From Butyricimonas faecalis (GTDB taxonomy: Bacteria; Bacteroidota; Bacteroidia; Bacteroidales; Marinifilaceae), in contig NZ_CP032819.1 of assembly GCF_003991565.1 (NCBI RefSeq), positions 1,798,001-1,862,000 on the forward strand: a DNA stretch of 64,000 bases. The letters run 5' to 3'. A program made the position numbers and the translations under genes. Of this stretch, positions 18,277-26,133 are shown one piece after another. Below the pieces are notes generated by a model that saw nothing but the letters and a program-made list of their open reading frames with translations, was not told the DNA's origin and searched no databases. Position 1 is the first letter of the stretch. The number at the start of each line of letters is the position of its first letter.

Positions 18277-19017
18277 ATGCAACTTTTCGGATTACTCGGT
18301 TTCCCTTTGGGACACTCATTTTCAAAAGCTTACTTTACGAAGAAGTTCAAGGCAGAAAAAATAGATGCGGAATTTGTGAATTTCGCATCTAACAATATTG
18401 AACAGACACTACAAGTTATTAAAACAACCCCATCGCTAAAGGGATTTGCCGTCACGATCCCGTACAAGGAAAAAATCATTCCTTACCTAGATCATATCAG
18501 CGAAGAAGCCAAAGAAATCGGAGCTGTTAATTCCGTGAAAGTCGAGCACACCCGTTCCGGTTCCATCCTGACCGGATACAACACGGATATCCTGGGTTTC
18601 AAAGAATCTTTATTACAATTTATCCAAACACCACCTACACAAGCTTTACTTTTAGGTACTGGCGGAGCATCCAAAGCCGTTCGGCATGCACTCGTTTCCT
18701 TGGGGATTGAAGTATTCACAGTTAGCCGTACCCCTCATTCCCCTTCTGAAATTTCCTACGATCAAGTTGCCTGCTTTCTGCCCAATACCCCTCTAATTAT
18801 TAACGCTACTCCGGTGGGGATGTGGCCTCATGTAACCGATTGTCCAGACATTCCTTACCACCTTCTCACCCCAAATCACTACCTTTTCGACCTTATCTAT
18901 AATCCGGAAATAACCGAATTCATGTACCGCGGAAAACAACAAGGGGCACAAATAAAAAACGGCTTACAGATGCTTTATCTGCAAGCCGATTATTCATGGA
19001 AACTCTGGAATACCTGA
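18277..19017 (+). CDS. aroE: Shikimate dehydrogenase
   Basis: Reduces 3-dehydroshikimate to shikimate with NADPH in aromatic amino-acid synthesis. The 246-residue protein has the substrate-site segment GFPLGHSFSKAYF (residues 6-18), the catalytic Lys and Asp regions (FAVTIPYKEKI and GYNTDILGF), and the NADP loop LLGTGGASKAV (about 126-136), then NATPVGMWP. Slightly shorter than many AroE proteins but complete. It lies 24 bases after the DUF368 gene and ends in a bidirectional terminator. Near its 3' end a second stem is possible (CGGCTT...AAGCCG, 18960-18988). Confidence 0.94.
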   Translation: MQLFGLLGFPLGHSFSKAYFTKKFKAEKIDAEFVNFASNNIEQTLQVIKTTPSLKGFAVTIPYKEKIIPYLDHISEEAKEIGAVNSVKVEHTRSGSILTGYNTDILGFKESLLQFIQTPPTQALLLGTGGASKAVRHALVSLGIEVFTVSRTPHSPSEISYDQVACFLPNTPLIINATPVGMWPHVTDCPDIPYHLLTPNHYLFDLIYNPEITEFMYRGKQQGAQIKNGLQMLYLQADYSWKLWNT

Positions 19018-19031
19018 TAATCCAGAGTTTC
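18999..19031. terminator. Bidirectional terminator between aroE and the 19.0 kb gene
   Basis: An 11-base perfect stem, GAAACTCTGGA (18999-19009) with TCCAGAGTTTC (19021-19031), between convergent genes. It includes the aroE stop codon. Confidence 0.7.
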
Positions 19032-19032
19032 T

Positions 19033-19566
19033 CTATTTCAAGAAGTATGCAACTTGTTTAGCTTGAGTTCCTTCACATACCTTTACAGGAGTCATCGGTA
19101 CATCATTGTAAGGAATAAATTCCATGACTTGCAATAAAGCATATTGCTCATCTTCACTACAATATGCCTCTAAACTCAAATTAGATTGTCCGGAACGGGT
19201 CAATGATTGCAAATCATCGTATCTATCTTGCTCCAAAATATCATACAAACGTGAAGATTGATTAGCAGCAATATACACTTTATGCTTTTTCAACACTTTC
19301 CCTGTTGGCTTGTAGACATAACACTCCTTTTTTACCAAAAATGCCACTATACCCCAAATTGCAATTCCCAAACCAAGCATAATTACCACAGAAGAAAGAG
19401 TATCACTTTGCGCTGTATTAACATGGTTGGCTCCATACCAAAGAATAGCAGCACCCAATATTAGCAATGCCAAAGGTTTTACTGGAGATTTTTTCTTTTT
19501 TTCTACTCTATCTTTATCTACGTTCAAGATAACATTATCGATATATTCAAATTTACTATCACTCAT
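19033..19566 (-). CDS. Two-helix membrane protein, function unknown
   Basis: From the ATG at 19566 (MSDSKFEYIDNVILNVDKD) the protein has 177 residues. A basic cytosolic segment (VEKKKKSPVK) leads to two adjacent hydrophobic helices (about residues 33-50 and 57-77), followed by a soluble C-terminal domain of about 95 residues. There is no signal peptide. An in-frame ATG 42 bases upstream would give a 191-residue form. It is convergent with aroE and follows the end of the SusCD-thioredoxin unit. I do not recognise a named family; a membrane-anchored sensing or scaffolding role would be guesswork. Confidence 0.65.
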   Translation of the reverse strand: MSDSKFEYIDNVILNVDKDRVEKKKKSPVKPLALLILGAAILWYGANHVNTAQSDTLSSVVIMLGLGIAIWGIVAFLVKKECYVYKPTGKVLKKHKVYIAANQSSRLYDILEQDRYDDLQSLTRSGQSNLSLEAYCSEDEQYALLQVMEFIPYNDVPMTPVKVCEGTQAKQVAYFLK

Positions 19567-19706
19567 GACTTTATAATTTTGTACAATTAACTGGTTTACT
19601 TTTTTCACATATACCTATCCTTATTCTCAAATCCCAATCGGATAAGACACAACACTACCCGTTAGCAATTAACAAGTAGTGCTTTTCAAAAAAAATAAAC
19701 TAAAAA

Positions 19707-20087
19707 TCATACAATGATTTCGCACAAGGCAAAGACATAGTACCCACCGTCCTGCTTTGACGCGAAAGAGTCAAGATAATCGTTTTCAATATACCTGAAA
19801 TAAGGAATAAAAATTTTCCTGTATTCTTCTAAATGCACGAATGCATGATTCTTTTGCAAATAACGGAAATTTGGCTGAACACTTGCCCCATCTTGAATCG
19901 TGTTCACTGGCAAAGCATTACCGTTCATTGCAGTCAACATGGCTAACCGCTCGAAATTATCTTTCTCATGTGAAATAAGTCGCTCTTGTTCCGTTGCCTT
20001 CGTAAGATAACGGGTTGAATCTATCCCTTGCCCGAGATAAATTACCGCCACCAAAAGCAACACACAATATTTCACAAAAGCATTCAT
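19707..20087 (-). CDS. Small membrane-anchored or secreted protein, function unknown
   Basis: A 126-residue protein with one N-terminal hydrophobic helix (MNAFVKYCVLLLVAVIYLG), which may be a signal anchor, and a soluble domain rich in aromatic residues at its end (YRKIFIPYFRYIENDYLDS). It has a -7 promoter element (TATCTTTG) 26 bases upstream. A hairpin with CACTAC/GTAGTG arms lies just past its stop (about 19650-19675). I do not recognise its family. It stands between the serine protease operon terminator and the two-helix protein gene. Confidence 0.55.
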   Translation of the reverse strand: MNAFVKYCVLLLVAVIYLGQGIDSTRYLTKATEQERLISHEKDNFERLAMLTAMNGNALPVNTIQDGASVQPNFRYLQKNHAFVHLEEYRKIFIPYFRYIENDYLDSFASKQDGGYYVFALCEIIV

Positions 20088-20112
20088 TCAATACATTTAC
20101 GATAATACATGG

Positions 20113-20120
20113 CAAAGATA
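20113..20120 (-). promoter_or_regulatory. -7 element of the 126-residue protein gene
   Basis: TATCTTTG on the minus strand fits TAnnTTTG and is 26 bases before the ATG at 20087. No TTTG is found at -33. Confidence 0.45.
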
Positions 20121-20144
20121 CATTTTTTTTCGTATATCTATTCG

Positions 20145-20166
20145 TTTTTCTCCCATGGGAGAAAAA
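20145..20166. repeat. Perfect 22-base palindrome
   Basis: The arms are TTTTTCTCCCA and TGGGAGAAAAA with no loop, centred on an NcoI-like CCATGG. It lies in the promoter region of the 126-residue gene, just beyond the operon terminator. An operator or a second bidirectional terminator are both possible. Confidence 0.6.
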
Positions 20167-20187
20167 ATTCTCGATTTATAGCGAGAA
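20162..20187 (-). terminator. Terminator of the SusCD-thioredoxin-protease unit
   Basis: On the minus strand TTCTCG, loop CTATAAAT, CGAGAA, then TTTTTT. It lies 18 bases after the serine protease stop and marks the likely end of the long unit that begins with the ECF sigma gene. Confidence 0.7.
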
Positions 20188-20204
20188 AATATATCGAAGC
20201 AAAC

Positions 20205-21116
20205 TTATTGTATCAATCTTCGGAATGAACTCACGGGAATCGTCAGTTTCACATTCATCTGCTGACTATAAGGCGGCTGATTCGAATAAAATATCGCACG
20301 TATACAAGACACCATAGCCACCATGTTTCCACAATCATCCATGATCGGACCTCCACTTGCCCCCTTGGCATAATCGACGGTAAGTTCCATCCGACGAGTA
20401 AAGGGGTCTTTAGCATCAGAAGTAGTTGTCCGCATAACCACCCCATTCGTATATGCATACGGGTATCCTTCCGGGTGGCTTAACAAATGTACACCCATCC
20501 CCGCCGGGAGATCATTTCCCAACGGCATCGGGGTAAGTACATCTCCCCGGGTATCAATCTTGAAAAAAGCCATATCCGCGGCCTTATTAAAACTCAATAT
20601 CTCGGAAATCGGGTACACCCGTCCCTCTTCCGTGGCAACAAACATGATACTATCCCGTGGATTCAATTGGGCCGTTGAGTCAAGAAATTCCCAAAACACA
20701 TGATAATTCGAAACACAAATCCCGTCTTCCGACAACACGACGGCTGTTGCCCAGCCTGCCACCCCTTCCGAACCCATCATCGCACGATGATACTTGTTGA
20801 CCGTCAACACACTTTCCCTTCTTCCTTCGATCATATCTTGTGGACTCAATTTTTTTTTCTCCGCCCGCCGAGGCACCAACCGAACCGGGGTATTCTCTTT
20901 CACTTGCTGAGCCTGCTGCCGTAACGCATGTACCCCACAGAATAATGTTTTTACCTCATCCCGTTTCAAGGAATCCAACAGATCCGCCTCCATGTGCGTA
21001 TAATCACGATACACGACCTCTTTTTTATTTTTTTGTCCTTGACATGCAACAGAACCGAATACAATCAAATATAAACCGACACACAAGAATTTGCACCAAT
21101 AATTCATAATTTTCAT
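20205..21116 (-). CDS. Trypsin-like serine protease lipoprotein
   Basis: A 303-residue periplasmic or surface protease of the chymotrypsin fold. The N-terminus ends in a lipobox (FGSVACQG, lipidated Cys near residue 25). A helical linker (about 30-110) is followed by the protease domain with the triad in SNYHVF (His), AADMAFFKID (Asp) and YAKGASGGPIMDD (Ser), in the right order and spacing. No PDZ domain is present, so it is not a standard DegP. It follows the TlpA-type gene by 19 bases and is the last gene before a terminator. The target is unknown; processing of proteins handled by the adjacent SusCD and thioredoxin genes is a guess. Confidence 0.82.
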   Translation of the reverse strand: MKIMNYWCKFLCVGLYLIVFGSVACQGQKNKKEVVYRDYTHMEADLLDSLKRDEVKTLFCGVHALRQQAQQVKENTPVRLVPRRAEKKKLSPQDMIEGRRESVLTVNKYHRAMMGSEGVAGWATAVVLSEDGICVSNYHVFWEFLDSTAQLNPRDSIMFVATEEGRVYPISEILSFNKAADMAFFKIDTRGDVLTPMPLGNDLPAGMGVHLLSHPEGYPYAYTNGVVMRTTTSDAKDPFTRRMELTVDYAKGASGGPIMDDCGNMVAMVSCIRAIFYSNQPPYSQQMNVKLTIPVSSFRRLIQ

Positions 21117-21135
21117 ACTACGCTACTTATTGATT

Positions 21136-22287
21136 TTACTTCTCTCCTTCAAATATCCGCTCCAACGTTCTCTCCAACCTTTCTCCTCTCAAATCTATCC
21201 CTACGATCTTTCCTTCCGGATCAAGCAAAAAGTTACTGGGAATAGCTGTCACACCATACAATTTCGAAGCATCAATCTTCACGCCATGCATACCAGACAA
21301 CTGTTCCCAAGGCATTCCATCTTTCTCAACAGCCCCTATCCATGCTTTCTCGGAATTATCCAGTGAATATCCGACTACAGTAAATCCCTTATCTTTAAAA
21401 CGTTCATACACTTTTAGCACGTTCACATTCTCCCGCCGACAAGGGCCACACCACGAAGCCCAAAAATCCAATAATACATATTGTCCCCGGAATGAACTCA
21501 ACGCCAAATCCTTTCCTTGCACGTTTTTAGCTACAAAATCCGGGGCAAAACTCCCAATCTCCACGGACACGGTCTTTTCTAACAACGCTTTGTATTTTTG
21601 TCCCAGTATCGAATTTTTCACCTTTTCATCCAACATTGCGAACAATGGATCTATCATCGATTTCTCTCGAGCTATATTATAAGATCGAGCTAACCAATCC
21701 AAAGCGACTAACGATTCAAGGTGACTATCAAAAAAATTCTTTTCCGTACCCTTAAGTTTCTTCGCCATCAAGGCATTCTCTTTATTCAAACTATCAAGAG
21801 TTTTGCTATCCCGATTACGGTAAGCCTCTCCGAATCGTTGTCTATATCCGTCCAACCAGTCTCGATAAAATCGAGTACTATCCGTGTATACCTGTAAATC
21901 ATCATTAGAGGGGGTTCCACTTAATTTAGCTCCTCTCAACGTCTTTTTCGCCACGACCTGAATATTTCCTTCTTCGAGAAATACGAACATGGCGTCATCC
22001 GTGAATTTAACAGCATCCTCAAAAAAAGTTTGTGTTTCCCGCCCTAAACGCACCAACGCCCGTTGGGAGTAAGGAAGTTCTCCTTTTAGTTCAAATTTTC
22101 CATTCTTGTAAATAGCAGAATCTACCCGAATACTGTCATTCACACCTTTATAAAACACGAAAAGTTTATTCTGCGGATTGGTCTCTATCGTCACCGTTAA
22201 GGAATAATTATTCTTCAATTTTTCCGACTGGCATCCTTCTGCAAAAATGCTGAATATTACAAATAACTGTATAAAAATAAATCTCAT
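21136..22287 (-). CDS. TlpA-type thioredoxin lipoprotein with DUF4369-like N-terminal domain
   Basis: A 383-residue lipoprotein: signal peptide with lipobox (IFAEGCQ, Cys near residue 19), an N-terminal beta domain of the DUF4369 type (about 25-130), a helical middle (about 140-235), and a C-terminal AhpC/TSA-thioredoxin domain (about 245-380) with WASWCGPCRREN. The CxxC pair is intact, so it can act as a periplasmic disulfide reductant. It is the third thioredoxin-fold gene in a row, 38 bases after the second and 19 bases before the protease. Such proteins are frequent beside SusCD systems in Bacteroidota. The substrate is unknown. Confidence 0.87.
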   Translation of the reverse strand: MRFIFIQLFVIFSIFAEGCQSEKLKNNYSLTVTIETNPQNKLFVFYKGVNDSIRVDSAIYKNGKFELKGELPYSQRALVRLGRETQTFFEDAVKFTDDAMFVFLEEGNIQVVAKKTLRGAKLSGTPSNDDLQVYTDSTRFYRDWLDGYRQRFGEAYRNRDSKTLDSLNKENALMAKKLKGTEKNFFDSHLESLVALDWLARSYNIAREKSMIDPLFAMLDEKVKNSILGQKYKALLEKTVSVEIGSFAPDFVAKNVQGKDLALSSFRGQYVLLDFWASWCGPCRRENVNVLKVYERFKDKGFTVVGYSLDNSEKAWIGAVEKDGMPWEQLSGMHGVKIDASKLYGVTAIPSNFLLDPEGKIVGIDLRGERLERTLERIFEGEK

Positions 22288-22325
22288 AACTTAATCATTT
22301 ATATATACCCAAATCTAATGTAAAA

Positions 22326-22832
22326 TCACAATCCTTTCAACTTCTCCAACATCTTCTCAAATTTTGTATCAGAAGGTTTAGGCAACCCAAGCTCGGCAAC
22401 CCGTCCTTTTTTGTCCAACAAAATCATTCGAGGAAGAGCTGCTATTTCAAAAACACTCATGAACTCTTTATTACCGGCAATCCACCATTGTAACTTCAAC
22501 CTTTCCTGCAAGAAACCAAGTTCAAAACGCCAACGCCGCTCTTGTGCATCACAGGAAATACTCACAAACACAACGTTTTTATCTTTATACTTTTCCTCCA
22601 ACTCCTTCAAATACGGAAATTCTCGTTTACAGGGTTGGCACCACGAAGCCCACACGTCTATTACCACATATTTCCCTTTGAATTGTTCTAAAGACACCTC
22701 TTTCCCCTCCATGTCCTTGAACACAAATTCCGGACATAAATCTCCCTTTTTCAATACTTTCACCTTTCCTTCTTTAACCGCCCAACTCAATAAAGGCAAA
22801 CACAATAAAAATATAACGAGTAATTTTTTCAT
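22326..22832 (-). CDS. TlpA-family thioredoxin-like protein
   Basis: A 168-residue exported protein: signal peptide (cut after about LLSWA) and one thioredoxin domain with WASWCQPCKREFP near residue 63 and the cis-Pro segment IAALPRMILLD. No lipobox is seen, so it should be free in the periplasm. The CQPC active site is complete. It lies between the other two thioredoxin-fold genes on the same strand; a stem-loop lies in the gap upstream. Redox partner of the neighbouring lipoprotein is possible but not shown. Confidence 0.87.
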   Translation of the reverse strand: MKKLLVIFLLCLPLLSWAVKEGKVKVLKKGDLCPEFVFKDMEGKEVSLEQFKGKYVVIDVWASWCQPCKREFPYLKELEEKYKDKNVVFVSISCDAQERRWRFELGFLQERLKLQWWIAGNKEFMSVFEIAALPRMILLDKKGRVAELGLPKPSDTKFEKMLEKLKGL

Positions 22833-22866
22833 AAATCTAAAATAAATTGAGAGAATATGGCAAAAC

Positions 22867-22896
22867 TAGGAGGGAGCTTATTTAAACTCCCCCCTA
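22867..22896 (-). other. Stem-loop between two thioredoxin genes
   Basis: On the minus strand TAGGGGGGAG and CTCCCTCCTA pair with one G-U around a 10-base loop. No T-tract follows, so it looks like an mRNA processing or stability element within the operon rather than a full terminator. Confidence 0.5.
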
Positions 22897-22928
22897 CTTG
22901 CTCCTTATTCCCAAAATAAAGGACAATA

Positions 22929-24014
22929 CTAATATTTCTTTATCTCCTCCGTAAAGAATTTCAAACCATCCTGCAACACGACATTCTTCACCTTGGGGGA
23001 TAATTTCAACGACAAATCGATCAATTCCTTCTTCTGCTGTTCACTCCATTTACCTTTCAAAAAGGTGATCGGACGAAAATACAAATAGCTTAATTTACCC
23101 TCTTCCATGGTTGGGAAAATCTTCATGAAAACGGCAAATGTCGCATCAGCATCCAATGAAAACATTCCTTTGAGCAATGCCACATAATCATATAAGTATT
23201 CCTTACCCGGCAAATTACAAGCTTTTAAGTTATTCTCTATTTCCTCTACATCAACAATATTCGTAGTTTTATTTTTACCCCGAATTATATCCTCCAACTG
23301 AGTTTCAAATATCGAAGTCAATTTTGCATTCACAGGTTCCACACCCACACCTTTACGGAAATTATCCACATGACCTAACAAATAATTCATATTCTCAGAA
23401 CCCATTGGAGAAATATTTGGATTTTCATAAAGGAACCAATATGTTGCATACGACTTTTCGCTATCATTCAAATTTTTCATCAATTCCGCTGAAACTTCTT
23501 TTGCTTTATCATATTGCTTAGTTGCCTCTAACGCCTTCAAATAAGAAAGGACAAAACGGCTCATTCGATTCCCAGCTGCATACATCGAATCCATTTTCAC
23601 CGTAGAAATCTCCCCTAAAGCCAACTTCACTTTATAAACAAACTCTTGTCCCGAAGGAGTCATCCCCACTATAGAATTTATCAAACTTCCATCTGCATTT
23701 AACAACAAAAATGTAGGATAAGCGTCCACTCTATACTTTTTAGCAATCTCCGGCCCTTCTCCTTGCTCCATATCATACTTCACACACACAAATCGTTCAT
23801 TCAAAAAATTCCCCACTTCTTTCAAAGGTAAAACCTCTTTAGCCATAATCTTGCATGGTCCACACCATGAGGTATAACAATCAATAAACACCATCTTTCC
23901 CTCCCCCTTTGCTTTCTCCAATGCCTTTTCTAAACCTAGTTCTTGAAAATTTGTTTGGGCAAACACGGGTAGCATCAAAAAAATATAAATATATAATAAT
24001 ACAAACTTTTTCAT
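22929..24014 (-). CDS. Thioredoxin-domain protein with long helical C-terminal region
   Basis: A 361-residue exported protein: signal peptide (cut after VFAQ), an N-terminal thioredoxin domain with TSWCGPCKIMAKEV (near residue 50) and DAYPTFLLL as the cis-Pro segment, then about 220 mostly helical residues. No lipobox. The architecture (thioredoxin first, helical domain second) differs from its two neighbours, so the three are not recent tandem copies. It follows the DUF4843 lipoprotein gene by about 50 bases and is probably co-transcribed with SusCD. The role of the C-terminal part is unknown. Confidence 0.85.
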   Translation of the reverse strand: MKKFVLLYIYIFLMLPVFAQTNFQELGLEKALEKAKGEGKMVFIDCYTSWCGPCKIMAKEVLPLKEVGNFLNERFVCVKYDMEQGEGPEIAKKYRVDAYPTFLLLNADGSLINSIVGMTPSGQEFVYKVKLALGEISTVKMDSMYAAGNRMSRFVLSYLKALEATKQYDKAKEVSAELMKNLNDSEKSYATYWFLYENPNISPMGSENMNYLLGHVDNFRKGVGVEPVNAKLTSIFETQLEDIIRGKNKTTNIVDVEEIENNLKACNLPGKEYLYDYVALLKGMFSLDADATFAVFMKIFPTMEEGKLSYLYFRPITFLKGKWSEQQKKELIDLSLKLSPKVKNVVLQDGLKFFTEEIKKY

Positions 24015-24063
24015 ACGTTCTAATTTACAATAATACCTAAAACTATTTTATAACAATTCAATT

Positions 24064-24633
24064 TTACCAACTGTATTGAGTAAATTGAGCCGTTCCTCTA
24101 TAAAATCTTGAATCTAAAATTTTCACATCATCATTCGGAACGATCTCAAAATGTAATCTAAATTTCAAACTAAAAGCTGAACCAAATTCTGCATGGGGAT
24201 CATACATCAAAATCACGGGTACCAATATTTCTGATGTATGAGGAGGAATCACACAATATTTCTTCATCTGAGGATCGTCAAATGATACATAATTCACCCC
24301 TGGAACGGCTACTTTCACTTGAGGTGTCAAACCGGTATAATAAGAAGCACTATCCAGAGCGGAAAGTGTACTCTGTTTCAATGAAAATGTTCGTTCTTTC
24401 TCACAAATATTTCCCATGACCAATATCTTATACCAAAGAGTATCGGTTTGGCGTGAAGATGACAATGACCCTGTTTTATCTGAATTAGGATAAGGATCTG
24501 CATCATAAGGTCCCACTTGATCGTAATAAAAATTTATTCCATCCGGACCGCTATACGTGGAAGGGACTTCCGCTTTGTCACATGCTTCTAATAACAAGCA
24601 TGCAAAACATATCATCATTAATATTTTTTTCAT
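24064..24633 (-). CDS. DUF4843 lipoprotein
   Basis: A 189-residue surface or periplasmic lipoprotein with a lipobox (LLLEACDK, Cys near residue 18). The body contains the features of DUF4843: GINFYYDQ near the N-terminus, paired beta strands and a final ...YRGTAQFTQYSW. Genes of this family regularly follow susD in Bacteroidota and probably encode a surface accessory of the SusCD complex. It lies 7 bases after the susD stop, so co-translation is likely. No enzymatic motif is visible. Confidence 0.82.
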   Translation of the reverse strand: MKKILMMICFACLLLEACDKAEVPSTYSGPDGINFYYDQVGPYDADPYPNSDKTGSLSSSRQTDTLWYKILVMGNICEKERTFSLKQSTLSALDSASYYTGLTPQVKVAVPGVNYVSFDDPQMKKYCVIPPHTSEILVPVILMYDPHAEFGSAFSLKFRLHFEIVPNDDVKILDSRFYRGTAQFTQYSW

Positions 24634-24640
24634 AGTTCTA

Positions 24641-26122
24641 TTATTTTACATCTAAATATTCTGCTTCCGGAATCGGTACAATATATTGATTCTCAGAACA
24701 ATCTGTTGTTGCCCCGATCATACGTTTTACGTTATTCCGTTTATACGTGAAAAAGTTTTGTCCTTCTCCTACATATTCACGAATACTTTCTAACATGATA
24801 CGTTCCTGACGATCTCCTTCTGTCAATGCCACGTATTCAATGTTACGTGCAGCGCAATATTCTTGATAAAGGGTATTTGCCTCATCCAATGTTCCACATT
24901 CCATGATAATAAAATAAATCTCAGGTAAACGCATAATCGGAAAATTGTCTTTACAATTACTCGTTGAATTAGTTAAGAACTGACTAAACTTATTAATCGT
25001 GATCGATGTTACCTTATATTTATCTAATATACTTCCATCAGGAGCATACCATGTTCCAGAACCTGTCCGCCAGAAATGCTGGTATCGCAAATCCTCCTCA
25101 TACTTTTCTCCATACAGAACTTTTCCAAAATCAGGATCATTTGATGATGAAAGTCGCCCAAAAGCCCAACCAGAAGTACTGAAATCAAATGTTTCACATT
25201 TTGCTCCACAAATATGCTCAGAATAATGAGACAAATCCGTAGAAGTAAAACTATTCACGTCATCACTCGGTGTGGTCAATTTAAATTGTAATTGAGCCCA
25301 TGACTCTGCTGAATCCTTAGCATCTTTTACTAACCTGGCATAACGCAATGCTTTTTCTTTCTCTCCGATCCATAAAGCCACACGAGCCTGCAAACCCAAT
25401 ACACCATAATAATTGATACGACTCTTACGATACGACCACGTGTATGAAGTTGACTCTGTATAGGAAATATTAGTCGTCAGCACCGGATCATATTTACTCA
25501 ACAAAAATTCGGCACTATCCAAATCTGCCTGTACGTATTCCATAAATTGAGCAAAAGTGTGATACTCATAATTCCCTACATCATTTACCCGTACATAGGG
25601 CAAATACGTCTTACCTGCATCCACTTGGGAAGGAACGGGACCATAAGTACGTAATAAATCAAAATGACAACAAGCACGTAATGCAAAAGCCTCTCCACGT
25701 ACCATATGATACACCTCAGGAGTAATCTTATCCCGGTGAGGCTCCATCTCTTTTAATAAAGAATTCAGATTAGCAATGATTTTATAAGGATACTGAAAAG
25801 TATAACTATTCACATTCTTTTGTGAATCTGTCTGCTCATAATTATGATTGGCCCAATTATAACCATCTGTATTCACTGCATAAAGGTATGTATTGGCCAT
25901 ATTCTCCACGGCACTAAGCCCACCAAAATATCCAGACGGCCCGTAAACAGTTTGACTTGCGAGCAGATACGCCCCATTCAAACCATATTTCACCCCGTTA
26001 TCCGTTTGAAATAATGTTTCAGCCGTCATACTTGTTTCCGGTTGAACGGTTAACCAATCCGTACAAGCACTTAATGCCATTGTCAAACTCAGCCCCGTTA
26101 CATATATAATTTTTTTCATCAT
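24641..26122 (-). CDS. SusD/RagB-family nutrient-binding lipoprotein
   Basis: The surface lid that binds substrate above the SusC pore. From the ATG at 26122 (MMKKIIYVTGLSLTMALSACTDW) it has 493 residues with a lipobox at LSAC. The N-terminal SusD-like region (about 25-230, with NAYL-type GLNGAYLLA and GEAFALRACCHFDLLRTYG) and the C-terminal SusD domain (MRLPEIYFIIMECGTLDEA) are complete. The start at 26146 would overlap susC and lies before a weaker signal peptide, so it is rejected. It sits 11 bases after susC. Substrate type cannot be read from sequence. Confidence 0.92.
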   Translation of the reverse strand: MMKKIIYVTGLSLTMALSACTDWLTVQPETSMTAETLFQTDNGVKYGLNGAYLLASQTVYGPSGYFGGLSAVENMANTYLYAVNTDGYNWANHNYEQTDSQKNVNSYTFQYPYKIIANLNSLLKEMEPHRDKITPEVYHMVRGEAFALRACCHFDLLRTYGPVPSQVDAGKTYLPYVRVNDVGNYEYHTFAQFMEYVQADLDSAEFLLSKYDPVLTTNISYTESTSYTWSYRKSRINYYGVLGLQARVALWIGEKEKALRYARLVKDAKDSAESWAQLQFKLTTPSDDVNSFTSTDLSHYSEHICGAKCETFDFSTSGWAFGRLSSSNDPDFGKVLYGEKYEEDLRYQHFWRTGSGTWYAPDGSILDKYKVTSITINKFSQFLTNSTSNCKDNFPIMRLPEIYFIIMECGTLDEANTLYQEYCAARNIEYVALTEGDRQERIMLESIREYVGEGQNFFTYKRNNVKRMIGATTDCSENQYIVPIPEAEYLDVK

Positions 26123-26133
26123 AATACCAACCT

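Noticed and set aside
21136..24014. Three thioredoxin-fold genes as a tandem duplication
   Set aside because: Their domain orders and lengths differ (lipoprotein with C-terminal domain, single domain, N-terminal domain with helical tail), so they are not simple copies.
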